DNA from: DUOH01 sp036562625
GTDB lineage: Bacteria; Bacillota; UBA4882; UBA10575
NCBI GenBank assembly: GCA_036562625.1
Contig: DATCJV010000002.1
Location: 1 to 21,822 of the forward strand
Length of the DNA stretch: 21,822 nucleotides
Direction: 5' to 3'
The translations under genes and the position numbers were made by a program. The notes under the pieces were generated by a model. That model saw only the letters and a program-made list of their open reading frames with translations, was not told the DNA's origin and made no database searches. This document shows, in pieces, positions 1-8,451 of the stretch. Every line of letters starts with the position of its first letter. Position 1 is the stretch's first letter.

Positions 1-2
1 CT

Positions 3-275
3 GGAACAGTGGGTGGCAATTATCTGCTGATCGCAAAAGTAGTCGATTGGAATTTGGATGGCCATTTTGACCAGCACGATCGGGTAGTCTTCCCAAATCT
101 GGCCGCAGAACAATATTATCCTTTTGGAGAAAAACTGGAACTACCCTTCATTGACTTGCTGGCAAGCCCCTATGAGGGTCAGATCAGCAAACGCCGCTAT
201 GTGCTGAAACTCTCTTCCTCATCTAAAGAAGGGGAAACGCCGGAGTATACTTTAAGGATACAAAGTCGAAGGTAG
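3..275 (+). CDS. C-terminal end of an unidentified protein with an EF-hand/dockerin-like loop (partial)
   Basis: The reading frame is open from the window edge to a TAG at 273-275, so only the last 90 or so residues are visible. Near the start is a 12-residue loop of the pattern DxNxDGxxDxxD, starting in VVDWNLDG. This matches the spacing of calcium-binding EF-hand and dockerin loops. The rest is beta-rich and polar, with no membrane segment in the visible part. Such loops occur near the ends of secreted or surface beta-propeller and dockerin-bearing proteins, so an extracytoplasmic protein is plausible, but that is inference. The gene ends 14 bp before the FapA-like gene and may be co-transcribed with it. 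The family cannot be named from this fragment. Confidence 0.6.
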   Translation, partial: GTVGGNYLLIAKVVDWNLDGHFDQHDRVVFPNLAAEQYYPFGEKLELPFIDLLASPYEGQISKRRYVLKLSSSSKEGETPEYTLRIQSRR

Positions 276-289
276 GAGAGTAGTACAGA

Positions 290-1687
290 ATGACGAATAA
301 AGTGAGAGATAAAATAAGAATTGAAATTTCCCCTGATAAACTCCGGGCTTATCTGGAAATTCTGATTCCAACCGTCGCGAAGTGGCCGTCTTTCGCAGAG
401 CTCATGCAGATGTTAGAAGAGGCCGGAGTAAGGTACGGCATTGACACCGACCTGCTCCAGAAGGTACTGCGGGATAAGAACCAGGACCGGGTAGTTATAG
501 CCGAGGGCACGCCGGAAGTTAATGGGGAAGATGCGGAGATCAAGTTCTATTTTAATCCTGAGCCGAAACCGACACCAAGGGAATTGGCGGACGGATCGGT
601 TGATTTTAAAAATATCGACCTCATCCGGCAGGTATCAAAAGGAGATGTTCTCCTGGAGAAGATCCAGCCTACTGCGGGTATTCCCGGAAAAGATGTGACC
701 GGTGCTGTTTTGAAACCTCTTTCCGGCAGAGATCTCCACTTGGTCTTGGGTAAAAATGTCAAGTGGGACGGGATGCGCGTACAAGCTACTGCCGACGGTA
801 TCCCCGCGCTGGAAGGGCGAAGAATAGAGGTACGCACGGTCTATGAAGTAAGAGGCAATGTGGACTATAAAACCGGAAACATCTTTTTTGATGGAGATGT
901 TTTAGTGAAAGGAGATGTCCAATGCGACTTCTCCGTACAAGCTACCGGCAGTATCTTTGTCATTGGAAATATCGATGGCGGTTCTTTGCAGGCGGGAGAA
1001 GACATCTCGGTAAGCGGTGGCATCATCGGCTACGGTAAATCAAGAGTCATTTGTTCTACATTATATGCTGGTTATATCAATAACGCCATAATCGAAGCAG
1101 AGAAAGAAGTAAAAGTACGTGATGCTGTATTGCACAGCCAGGTGACTGCCGGGCAGAGGATAATTGTCAAAGGGAAAAAAGGCTGTATCTATGGGGGTGT
1201 AGTTAAAGCCGGAGAATCAATCGAGACTCTATATTTAGGATCTAAGATGGGTACAGCCACTGAAGTCGAGGTAGGGGTGAAGCCCGGTTTTCGTCTGGAG
1301 CTCGAGGATCTGGACCGCCAATTGACGGAGGTGGAGGCAGGTATTGCTCTTCTCAAGCAACAAATGGAGGGAATGGATGGGCGCTTTTCAAAACTCACCC
1401 CAGAAGAGCAAGAGACCAAAGTGGGGCTTGTCCGCAATCTCCAGTATTATCAGAGGATTCAACAGGAGTTAATCACGAAAAAAAATGCTCTGCTGTATGA
1501 GATGAAAGAATTTCTCGCCGAGACCGGATACATAAAAGCGCACCGCCGGATATATCAGGGCGTAAAAGTAAAGATTGGCGCAGCCGTCTTGCCAATCAAG
1601 TATGAAGTTCCGTTTACGGCTTTGATCAGCTGCAAAAAAGGGGAGATCGTGATTTGGCAACAAAGTTCCAGATGCTTGGCGCCTTAG
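290..1687 (+). CDS. FapA-like DUF342 polymerization/polymer-organising protein
   Basis: This 465-residue protein has the layout of the DUF342/FapA family (flagellar assembly protein A-like). An alpha/beta N-terminal part is followed by a glycine- and valine-rich stretch at roughly residues 190-320, with repeated turns such as GDVLVKGDV, GSIFVIGNIDGG and ISVSGGIIG. These are typical of a right-handed beta-helix. A charged coiled-coil segment follows at about 335-408, then a short beta-rich tail. The start at 290 is preceded by GGAG at about 275-278. Family members are cytoplasmic and often large in clostridia and related groups; their biochemical role is poorly defined. No flagellar gene is visible nearby, so a flagellar role should not be assumed. 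The 3' end meets the convergent batE gene with only 18 bp between stop codons. Confidence 0.8.
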   Translation: MTNKVRDKIRIEISPDKLRAYLEILIPTVAKWPSFAELMQMLEEAGVRYGIDTDLLQKVLRDKNQDRVVIAEGTPEVNGEDAEIKFYFNPEPKPTPRELADGSVDFKNIDLIRQVSKGDVLLEKIQPTAGIPGKDVTGAVLKPLSGRDLHLVLGKNVKWDGMRVQATADGIPALEGRRIEVRTVYEVRGNVDYKTGNIFFDGDVLVKGDVQCDFSVQATGSIFVIGNIDGGSLQAGEDISVSGGIIGYGKSRVICSTLYAGYINNAIIEAEKEVKVRDAVLHSQVTAGQRIIVKGKKGCIYGGVVKAGESIETLYLGSKMGTATEVEVGVKPGFRLELEDLDRQLTEVEAGIALLKQQMEGMDGRFSKLTPEEQETKVGLVRNLQYYQRIQQELITKKNALLYEMKEFLAETGYIKAHRRIYQGVKVKIGAAVLPIKYEVPFTALISCKKGEIVIWQQSSRCLAP

Positions 1688-1705
1688 GCACAACTATCTA
1701 GAACT

Positions 1706-2575
1706 TTAGAGGACGGCGATGTATTCTTTCTTCACCCAACCCCGTTTTCCGTCAAGTGTTTTAATTAAGCGCCATTCATCACGTTCCTCCAAGATTAGTA
1801 GGCGAGCGCCTTCACTCAGGTGGAAATAGAGGGTTCCCTCTTCATCCGGCGCATAGCGTACCTCCCCGTCGGCCTGGATAGCCACGCCCAGCTTTTGGTG
1901 GTGGTGGTGGTAATAGGTGAGGATGGTCAGGGAAGAAAGGAAGACCAGGAGAACCAGTAAGCCAAGGGAGACCGGGCGGCTGGTACGGAGGAGAAGGCAA
2001 CGCCAATCATCCGTTTTACCCCGGGCGGAACCGGCGGCAAGTAGGGTTTTGACCGCTACGGCCAGCATGAACAGGCAAAAGGTTACCGCGGTATAAATAA
2101 AGAGTTTTTCCAGAGAGCAGAGGGAAGACAGAAAAAGACAGTAACGGGTCCACCCTTGGACTTCCCCTTCCTCCACCTGTTCGGTGACGAAAGAAAGATT
2201 CGCCTTTAAGTCGGCGTCTTGTGGCATGAATCTTCTTGCCTTTTCGTAGTAGAGAACAGCCATGCCCTTTTTCCCCAGTTTATAATAGGTGTTTCCCAGA
2301 TTATAATAGAGGTTGCCGCTTTCCAACCCCTGTTCGATTAGTTTCTCATAGCTTTCACGGGCCGCCTGGTAATTTCCTTCGTCATAATAGGTATTACCGG
2401 CGAAGAAGAGCGCATAAGCGCGTCCGCGTAACTGCCCGTCTGCTGAGTTTGTTTTTTCCTCCGCAGCCAACCCTGGAGTCGATTTCATTGAAAAAATCGA
2501 GAAGAACAGCGCTAGCAGGAGCAAATATCGGGCGAGCCTGTAGTAATCCATAGATCTTTCTTGTTCGGCTTTCAT
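1706..2575 (-). CDS. batE: BatE-like protein: TPR plus C-terminal SH3-like domain
   Basis: This 289-residue protein is the last gene of the Bat operon. A hydrophobic signal or anchor segment spans about residues 10-37. Two to three TPR motifs follow at about 48-130 (GNLYYNLGNTYYKLGKKGMA is clear). Two further hydrophobic segments lie near 150-175 and 200-220, and a C-terminal SH3-like domain (about 228-289) ends in GKRGWVKKEYI. This order (TPR, membrane, SH3) is that of BatE. The ATG overlaps the batD stop by one base (TAATG), and GGAGG sits 8 nt upstream, so the two genes are probably translationally coupled. A natural run of four histidines (YYHHHHQK) lies just after the last membrane segment and comes from a GTG/GGT-rich microsatellite in the DNA. 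The likely role is as an envelope scaffold for the VWA proteins, inferred from family and context. Confidence 0.8.
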   Translation of the reverse strand: MKAEQERSMDYYRLARYLLLLALFFSIFSMKSTPGLAAEEKTNSADGQLRGRAYALFFAGNTYYDEGNYQAARESYEKLIEQGLESGNLYYNLGNTYYKLGKKGMAVLYYEKARRFMPQDADLKANLSFVTEQVEEGEVQGWTRYCLFLSSLCSLEKLFIYTAVTFCLFMLAVAVKTLLAAGSARGKTDDWRCLLLRTSRPVSLGLLVLLVFLSSLTILTYYHHHHQKLGVAIQADGEVRYAPDEEGTLYFHLSEGARLLILEERDEWRLIKTLDGKRGWVKKEYIAVL

Positions 2576-4407
2576 TATTCTTCCCTCCGTTCTTCGTTGG
2601 TTGCTGCCATCCGCTTCTGCGCACGCGCTTTACGCAGACGGTCTTCAGCTGCCAAGTGGCTGACGATTTTATATATTTTCCCCCAGAGAGCTTCCGCTTC
2701 TTTTCGATCGATGGTGGCGGCGGTAAATTGGTAGTAGTCATAACTATTGAAGAAATCTTTTATTTCCTCCAGAACCTCCCCGGTCACACCCAAGGCCGCA
2801 AGGTCCGTGCAGACCTCAACGGTGATTCCGGCCGGGGAAAGATGGTATTTTCCGCCGAGATACTCCCGCAACAGCCGGTGCAAAGCGGAAAGCAACTGCT
2901 GTGGATGATCCTTTGCCATCCTCTCTTTGATCTTACCCAATTCCTTTTCAGCGGTTTTTTGAGCCCGTATAGCCCGCCCATGCGCTGTATCAGAGGATAA
3001 CAGTACTTGACGCCTTCGATAGCAGAGGGCAAAGACAAAAAGTAGAACCGGGAGGAGTTGCCAGCCCCAAAACCAGAGGTTTTTATAAATTTCTGTGCCT
3101 TGTCGACGTAAATTTCCAGGCTGAGTTTTGATATAAACCAGATCCCTTCCGGCAACCGCTGTCACGTCTTTTTTTGCTGAAGGCGGCATGTTTCCGGGAA
3201 AATCCGGATTGGGCAGGACTGTGATGGGGAGCGGTTCAGTCCAGATTCTCCGGTATTCCTTGGCTTCCGGGTCAAAGTAAGAGAGAGAAAGCGCCGGAAT
3301 GGCCTGTACTTCCGGATGCAAGGGGATGACTACTTGTTCATAAAGGACTTCCTGGCGGCTGGCTTCCGGATTAGACTGGTCTATTCTCTGTGGATCATAG
3401 ATTTTAAACCCGACATCTGCCGGAAAAGAGGGTGGTCTGATTGAGGAGAGATTTCCCTCTCCGGTGATGGAGATCCGCACAGTAAGCGGATCCCCTGCCT
3501 GCACAGTGAGGGGAGAGGCAGTGAGCTTAAGATTGAAGTGGCCAATGCCCCCGGAAAAGTCGTTAGGTTGCCGAGTGGTCGGTAAAGGCAATACCTCCAG
3601 AGTCAGGTGGTTTGTTCTTAAGGTGACCGGTCTTTTTTCATACCGCTCGAAAAGGTTAAAGAAGGGGTCGTTGCTGATTGGTCCTTCAATAACATTACAA
3701 CTAAGTTCGACCGGACCTAGTGTAAAGGCGCCGGTTTTCACCGGAGTCACGGTCCGGAAAAAGGTGAGGACCTGGTAAGGCACACCATTTATAATCTTCT
3801 TTTGTTCCGTGGGTTTCGTTGCTTCACTGACAATTACTTCCGCTTGTGGGGGGATCGTGGGGTAGGTAAGATCTTGTACGGTAACATTACCAATATATAA
3901 TCTGACTTGAATCGGCAAGCTTTCCCCCAAATACAACTGAGTTTTGGCCGCTGTCAGCTCCAAGAAGAGCGCTTTGTCTTTTTGCTTGTCCGGAACCGGA
4001 TGATCGGCCGTGCGTAGCTGGTCGTTGACGGTCAGTTCCAGACTATTAGTGGTAAGTTTTTCCTTTCCACAGGATAGTGTATAGGGACCAAGTTGGTAGA
4101 CGCCGCTCTTCTTTGCCTGCACGGAATAGTTATATGTAATCTGTACGGTTGATACGCCATTAACGAACTGGCGCTGGGTAAAAGGGCCGAGATACTTGAT
4201 GAGCAATCCGGGTTGCTGTGGGATTTCCGGACGGGAGGCTGACAATGAACCATAAACGGTGATGCGCATCTGAGTAATCGCCCCGGTTTCCAGTTGGTTG
4301 TGATCAATGGTTAATTCTGCGGATAAGGCCAGAGTAAGGGAGGGACGCCACCAAAAAGCGCATAGAACTAAGATAAAAAGGACACTAGCTTTGCGGAGAT
4401 ATGACAT
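2575..4407 (-). CDS. batD: BatD-like envelope protein (oxygen tolerance family)
   Basis: This protein is about 610 residues long. An N-terminal signal peptide (about 1-28, hydrophobic core ASVLFILVLCAF) is followed by a long extracytoplasmic beta-rich region with repeated Ig-like modules (about 30-410; QPGLLIKYLGPF and FFRTVTPVKTGAFTLGPVEL are typical BatD phrases). One membrane segment lies near 445-462 (WFWGWQLLPVLLFVF), and a cytoplasmic alpha-helical tail of about 140 residues follows. An upstream ATG at 4428 exists in frame, but GGAGG lies inside that extension, 7 nt before the ATG at 4407. I therefore chose 4407, which leaves a 14-bp gap after batC. The stop overlaps the batE start. BatD proteins are thought to act in the envelope with BatA and BatB; the molecular function is not established. 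Confidence 0.82.
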   Translation of the reverse strand: MSYLRKASVLFILVLCAFWWRPSLTLALSAELTIDHNQLETGAITQMRITVYGSLSASRPEIPQQPGLLIKYLGPFTQRQFVNGVSTVQITYNYSVQAKKSGVYQLGPYTLSCGKEKLTTNSLELTVNDQLRTADHPVPDKQKDKALFLELTAAKTQLYLGESLPIQVRLYIGNVTVQDLTYPTIPPQAEVIVSEATKPTEQKKIINGVPYQVLTFFRTVTPVKTGAFTLGPVELSCNVIEGPISNDPFFNLFERYEKRPVTLRTNHLTLEVLPLPTTRQPNDFSGGIGHFNLKLTASPLTVQAGDPLTVRISITGEGNLSSIRPPSFPADVGFKIYDPQRIDQSNPEASRQEVLYEQVVIPLHPEVQAIPALSLSYFDPEAKEYRRIWTEPLPITVLPNPDFPGNMPPSAKKDVTAVAGRDLVYIKTQPGNLRRQGTEIYKNLWFWGWQLLPVLLFVFALCYRRRQVLLSSDTAHGRAIRAQKTAEKELGKIKERMAKDHPQQLLSALHRLLREYLGGKYHLSPAGITVEVCTDLAALGVTGEVLEEIKDFFNSYDYYQFTAATIDRKEAEALWGKIYKIVSHLAAEDRLRKARAQKRMAATNEERREE

Positions 4408-4421
4408 TTTAGAACCTCCAT

Positions 4422-5270
4422 TTACCAATCTTTCTCCGGTTGTTTACTTACGCCCTGATTCGCTTCATCATCATAAACCGGATTCTTCTGGGGCGTATAA
4501 TATTCCTCCTCCATTTTCGTCAGGTCAAGAAGGTATATAGCCTCCTCTTTACTCATTCCTTCTTCACCAGCGGCGCTTTTTTCAGGCGCAGATGACTTAT
4601 CTTGTTGAGCTGCAGAAGGGGAGTCATGGTCGTCCGCTCGGTCCCGGCTGTCTTCTTCATCGTTTTTTCCCTGGTTATTTTGGTTATCATCATTTTGCGT
4701 CTGACCCGGTTCTTCTCCTGTTTCCTCCGGCCTCTTCTCATCCTGGTGTTGCAGATGGAGTTTGGTTAATTCGTAATTGTATTTGGCGTCCGGATCCGAA
4801 GCATCGATCAGCAGAGCCTTTTGGTAATGGTCTAAAGCGGCTTCAAGGTATTGCCGTCTCTGCGTGTCTGCCAGTTTTTCCTCCTCTGCCAACATAAAAC
4901 TGGTATTTCCCAGATGATACCGGTATTTGTAAGTTAATTCCTGTCGCCTACAGGAGGGGACAGGTGAGCCGTTTTCCGGCTTTTCCAGTTTAGCCAGGCC
5001 GTCTGTGAATACTTTCAAAGCTTGGGTAAAGCGGTGGTTCTCATAGGCGGAAAGGGCCAAGTTGTGGAGGATGTGCGGAGAATCCGGCTGTTTGACGGCC
5101 AGATCCGCATAGATCCTGCTTGCTGCCTGTACTCTGTGTTCATTGGTAAGAAGCGCGTTCGCTCTGGCCATCCGCATACTATCCCCCCAGACCTGAAAGA
5201 CCAAGACCAGCAGGAAGCAGAGGATGACCAAGACGAATAGAACCATTTTTACCTGTGGATTCAGACGCAA
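4422..5270 (-). CDS. batC: BatC-like TPR protein with acidic low-complexity tail
   Basis: This protein of about 282 residues has one N-terminal membrane anchor (about 9-29, VLFVLVILCFLLVLVF). A TPR region follows at roughly 35-170 (HILHNLALSAYENHRFTQAL; ALDHYQKALLIDASDPDAKYN). After it comes a long acidic, Asn/Gln/Glu/Asp-rich, probably disordered stretch (about 172-240), then a short C-terminal segment. The TTG at 5276 sits too close to the ribosome binding site AAGGAGG. A second TTG at 5270 has a 7-nt spacing and is the better start. The gene lies between batB and batD, where BatC is expected. The disordered tail may be a flexible protein-binding arm; that is inference from composition. Confidence 0.75.
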   Translation of the reverse strand: MRLNPQVKMVLFVLVILCFLLVLVFQVWGDSMRMARANALLTNEHRVQAASRIYADLAVKQPDSPHILHNLALSAYENHRFTQALKVFTDGLAKLEKPENGSPVPSCRRQELTYKYRYHLGNTSFMLAEEEKLADTQRRQYLEAALDHYQKALLIDASDPDAKYNYELTKLHLQHQDEKRPEETGEEPGQTQNDDNQNNQGKNDEEDSRDRADDHDSPSAAQQDKSSAPEKSAAGEEGMSKEEAIYLLDLTKMEEEYYTPQKNPVYDDEANQGVSKQPEKDW

Positions 5271-5298
5271 GATCAACCCTCCTTGTCTAAACGATGAA

Positions 5299-6309
5299 TC
5301 AGGTATGAGCTTGTTCTTTTCGGCTGACCAAGATAAATTCGGCGCCTAACATGAGCAAAGCAAAGAAGAGGGGGATTTGGTAACGGTTGATGTATTTTTT
5401 CTCCATGGAACTATGGAGATCCGCCTGTTCCAGATGGGCCAGCTCGGTTTGGTAGAGTAAATCCAAACCCAATACCGGACCGGTCCCTCTAAAATAAGCC
5501 CCTCCTCCGGCCTTCGCGATCTCCTTTAATGCTTCTTCCTGGAGGACGGTTTTGACCACATGGCCCCGGCCATCCTTTAAGTATGAGGTGTTGCCTTTTT
5601 CATCCCGTACTGGAATTAGCTCTCCCTCCTGACTGCCAAGGCCGATGGTGTAGACCGTGATCCCCTCTTCCTGCGCCTTCCGGGCTTGAGCCAGAGGATC
5701 GCCTTCATGATTTTCCCCGTCGGTAATGAGGATCAGGATCTGATGCCCGTTTCCCCCGGATTGAAAGGCTGCTCTGGCCGTGTCAATCGCTTTCCCGATC
5801 GCTGTTCCGCCCCGAGGCAGGGTATATACGTCCAAAGCATCCAAGGCGATTTGAAAAGCATTATAATCCATGGTTAAGGGTGCTTGTAAAAAACTGGTTC
5901 CGGAGAAAGCAACCAAGCCAACTTGATGGCCGGGAATTTGTTTCAGAAAATCCCTGATTGCCAATTTGGCCCGTTCCAGCCGGTTGGGACGGAGATCGGT
6001 GGCAAGCATACTTTTTGAGGTGTCCAGGGCGATAATTATCTCCAGTCCACGACTGCGTACCTCTTGCCACCTGTACCCCCATTCCGGGCCCAGCAAAGCC
6101 AGGATTAAAAAGAAGAGTCCGCAAGTTTTCAAGAACATTGCCTGGCGGTCTTGGCGTAATCCCCTCAGATTGGTGTATTTTCTGAACAAAACCGGGTCGG
6201 CGAAGGCGTTTAAAGCCTTTACCTTGCTTTTTTGGGTCCAAGCATAGAAGCAGACCAGAAAAAGAAGGAGTAGAAAGAGCACACTGTAAGAAGGACTTAT
6301 AAATCTCAT
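5299..6309 (-). CDS. batB: BatB-like von Willebrand factor A membrane protein
   Basis: This 336-residue protein has two N-terminal membrane segments (about 7-24 and 58-74) and a periplasmic-type or extracytoplasmic VWA domain (about 88-275). A closing membrane helix sits near 310-328. The MIDAS metal site is visible: D96-T-S98-K-S100, a threonine in RGGTAIGKA, and aspartate in LITDGENHEGD. The ATG overlaps the batA stop by four bases (ATGA), and AAGGAG lies 6 nt upstream, so translation is probably coupled to batA. BatA and BatB proteins form a complex in organisms where they have been studied. The intact MIDAS suggests metal-dependent protein binding, which a MoxR ATPase may remodel (established for related MoxR-VWA pairs, inferred here). 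Confidence 0.87.
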   Translation of the reverse strand: MRFISPSYSVLFLLLLFLVCFYAWTQKSKVKALNAFADPVLFRKYTNLRGLRQDRQAMFLKTCGLFFLILALLGPEWGYRWQEVRSRGLEIIIALDTSKSMLATDLRPNRLERAKLAIRDFLKQIPGHQVGLVAFSGTSFLQAPLTMDYNAFQIALDALDVYTLPRGGTAIGKAIDTARAAFQSGGNGHQILILITDGENHEGDPLAQARKAQEEGITVYTIGLGSQEGELIPVRDEKGNTSYLKDGRGHVVKTVLQEEALKEIAKAGGGAYFRGTGPVLGLDLLYQTELAHLEQADLHSSMEKKYINRYQIPLFFALLMLGAEFILVSRKEQAHT

Positions 6310-7307
6310 GGCAGTCTCCTTAATACGGTTCTTCTGAAGACTTCTTCCAGCAGGAGTAAAGTCAGAGCGCAGATGAGCAAAACTGGATACAAGTCCTTAT
6401 ACTCGTGATAGTGCCGCATTTGGATCTCAGTCTTATTCATCTGATCAATTTGGGCAAAAGTTTCTCGTAAAGACACGGTGTCTGTAGCGGGAAAATAACG
6501 GCCTCCGGTTAGCTCAGCGATTTTTTGCAGTAAGGCTTCGTCCAGATCGATTCGGACATTCCGATAAACCTTTCTCCCCCATAGATCAGTGGTTGGGTAG
6601 GGGACCGGCCCCTTGGAGCCCGCCCCAATGGTGTAGATGGTAATTCCCAAAGCTTGTGCCGCTTCGGCTGCAGTCAAAGGATGTATGCGGCCAGCGTTGT
6701 TGACTCCGTCGGTCAAAAGAATCACTACTTTACTCTCGGCCTCTGACTGACGGAGGCGGTTGATGGCAGTGGCCAGCGCCGACCCGATGGCGGTTCCGTC
6801 CTCAACCATCCCGGCTTGCACCTGGGCCAAGCGGGTGGTAGTGAAGTTCTTGTCCCACGTCAGCGGGGAGAGGATGTAAGGTTTTTCTCCGAAGATAACG
6901 ATCCCCAGCCGGTCATGGCGTCGGTTCCGAATGAAATTACCAGTCACTTCTTTCACAATCTCCAGGCGGTTTCGGCGTCCGCCCCTGACCTCAAAATCCT
7001 CTGCGAGCATGCTGGTGGAGACATCAAGCACCAGGATGAGATCAATGCCTTCTTTTCTCTCCCAGGATTCTTTCAGCCCTACTTGCGGGCGGGCTAGAGC
7101 CAGAATGATCAGGATTAAGGCGAAAACCTGCAACCAAGGGAGGAGAGGCAGTAGACGAATCCGCCAAGAGGAAGGAAGCGCCTTGAAATGGTCAAGGCTG
7201 GAATAACCAATACTCACCTGCTTCTTCCCTCTTTTTTTGCTTGGGTGAAGCCAGAGGAAGAGCAGAACCGGGATTAGCGTTAAGAACCATGGACTATGAA
7301 AGATCAT
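6306..7307 (-). CDS. batA: BatA-like von Willebrand factor A membrane protein
   Basis: This 333-residue protein has N-terminal membrane segments at about 5-20 and 52-72 and a VWA domain at about 87-290. A C-terminal membrane helix follows near 307-325 (PVLLICALTLLLL). MIDAS residues are D95-V-S97-T-S99, a threonine in EDGTAIGSA, and aspartate in LLTDGVNNAG. The open frame extends 50 codons upstream, but that part is highly basic and overlaps the preceding gene. The ATG at 7307 starts the typical MIFHSPWFL sequence and has GGGAG 8 nt upstream, so I chose it. It overlaps the end of the preceding gene by 14 bp. It is a paralog of the adjacent batB, and the pair is probably the core of the Bat complex. 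Confidence 0.87.
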   Translation of the reverse strand: MIFHSPWFLTLIPVLLFLWLHPSKKRGKKQVSIGYSSLDHFKALPSSWRIRLLPLLPWLQVFALILIILALARPQVGLKESWERKEGIDLILVLDVSTSMLAEDFEVRGGRRNRLEIVKEVTGNFIRNRRHDRLGIVIFGEKPYILSPLTWDKNFTTTRLAQVQAGMVEDGTAIGSALATAINRLRQSEAESKVVILLTDGVNNAGRIHPLTAAEAAQALGITIYTIGAGSKGPVPYPTTDLWGRKVYRNVRIDLDEALLQKIAELTGGRYFPATDTVSLRETFAQIDQMNKTEIQMRHYHEYKDLYPVLLICALTLLLLEEVFRRTVLRRLP

Positions 7308-8436
7308 GCTTGTTGCTCCCTCGCTCCGCCTGGGCGCCGGTTTCGGACGCCTGGGCCGTTTCTCCTTCCCCTTTTTCTTCCTTAGTCTCCATAATGATGC
7401 TCCAGACCAGATCCCAGGCGGACTCTGCCTGGGAGATACTGGGTTGATATTTAGCAAATTTCACCAAATCAGCCAAAGCGAGCAGGTCGGCTAGGCTTTT
7501 CCGGTGTTTTTCTTCCAGACCAGCGCAATCCCGCCAGCGGTGAAGAGCGCAGAGAAACTCCTCTGTCGTCATTTCCCTGGCCTTAATCGAGAACTGGCGT
7601 TCAAAGTATTCCCGCAGGCATTCTGTTAGCTCGCTGTAATATAGTTTAAATTGGTGTTTGCCGAGAAAATTCCCTTTTTTGATCTCTTCCAACCGGCGCA
7701 AAGCAAGGAGGTGGGCTGCTTCCGTGGCCGGGGGAAGTTCGGCGGAAGCATGGGCGGCGCCTTTCTTTTTTCTTCTGTAGATCAGCCAAAGCAGGTAAAA
7801 CAGGATGAAGATAAGGAAGAAGGCGATAATTCTGGACAGCAGAAGGTAGTTTCCGGGAAGGTCAACCGGCTCCTTGGCCGGTTTAACCGGCAGAGCCAGT
7901 AATTCTGCTCTGGTTTTATTCTCCGGCAAGACTGAGCTAATCTCCAGCCTGGGGCCAGGAATGGTTAACACTTGTCTCACCGGGCCTTGACCGGTCCCGG
8001 TCTTCGTATATTCGATCCTGGTGGCGGGAAAGGAAAAGATACCCACCTCCCAGCCAACGAGGGTAAAATCAACATACTTTTTTTCACCGCCGCGCAGACG
8101 TTGTTTGCCTGGTTTTTCTTTGCTTAAAATCTCCAAGGCGTTCCCTTCCGGTAAAGAAAGGCTGGGCAGGTGAGGAGTAATTTCTGCTCTGCTCTCCACT
8201 TCCAGTCGGATTCGGATCTTGTCTCCTATATAATAGGGGGGAGAGTTTAACATAATAAATCCGGCTTTAATTTCTTCGTTCTCCGCCAAGGACAACGAAG
8301 GTGGAAATATTAGTCTTCGCGTAGACGGACACGCGATCATAAGCAAAGATAAAGCAAGTATAATGAGGATGGTCACGGTAATCCGGGAAGACAGGACTAC
8401 GGACGCCAAAGGTTGCGCGGATTTTTTGCGTGTCAT
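7294..8436 (-). CDS. Bat operon membrane protein with BatD/DUF4381-like layout
   Basis: This 380-residue protein has an N-terminal hydrophobic segment (about 18-36) ending in LLMIAC, a marginal lipobox-like site. A beta-rich extracytoplasmic domain spans about 55-170 (PPYYIGDKIRIRLEVES resembles BatD modules). One strong membrane helix lies near 200-220 (AFFLIFILFYLLWLIYRR), and a helical cytoplasmic region of about 160 residues contains the ELTECLREYFERQF and TTEEFL segments seen in DUF4381-type proteins of MoxR operons. GGAGG lies 8 nt before the ATG. Its place between the DUF58 gene and batA is where such proteins usually sit. It looks like a shortened relative of batD, with one beta module instead of several. 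Whether it is a lipoprotein or simply a two-pass membrane protein is unclear. Confidence 0.72.
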   Translation of the reverse strand: MTRKKSAQPLASVVLSSRITVTILIILALSLLMIACPSTRRLIFPPSLSLAENEEIKAGFIMLNSPPYYIGDKIRIRLEVESRAEITPHLPSLSLPEGNALEILSKEKPGKQRLRGGEKKYVDFTLVGWEVGIFSFPATRIEYTKTGTGQGPVRQVLTIPGPRLEISSVLPENKTRAELLALPVKPAKEPVDLPGNYLLLSRIIAFFLIFILFYLLWLIYRRKKKGAAHASAELPPATEAAHLLALRRLEEIKKGNFLGKHQFKLYYSELTECLREYFERQFSIKAREMTTEEFLCALHRWRDCAGLEEKHRKSLADLLALADLVKFAKYQPSISQAESAWDLVWSIIMETKEEKGEGETAQASETGAQAERGSNKHDLS

Positions 8437-8451
8437 CTCTCCACCTCCGGT

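Noticed and set aside
1..275. Calling the first partial gene a dockerin
   Set aside because: Only one loop with the DxNxDG pattern is visible, while dockerins carry two in tandem and the rest of the gene is outside the window.
4408..4428. Upstream ATG of batD at 4428
   Set aside because: The GGAGG site lies inside this extension and is properly spaced for the ATG at 4407, which also begins the signal peptide.
7308..7457. 50-codon N-terminal extension of batA
   Set aside because: It overlaps the preceding gene, is very rich in Lys/Arg/Pro, and the family-typical start with its own ribosome binding site is at 7307.
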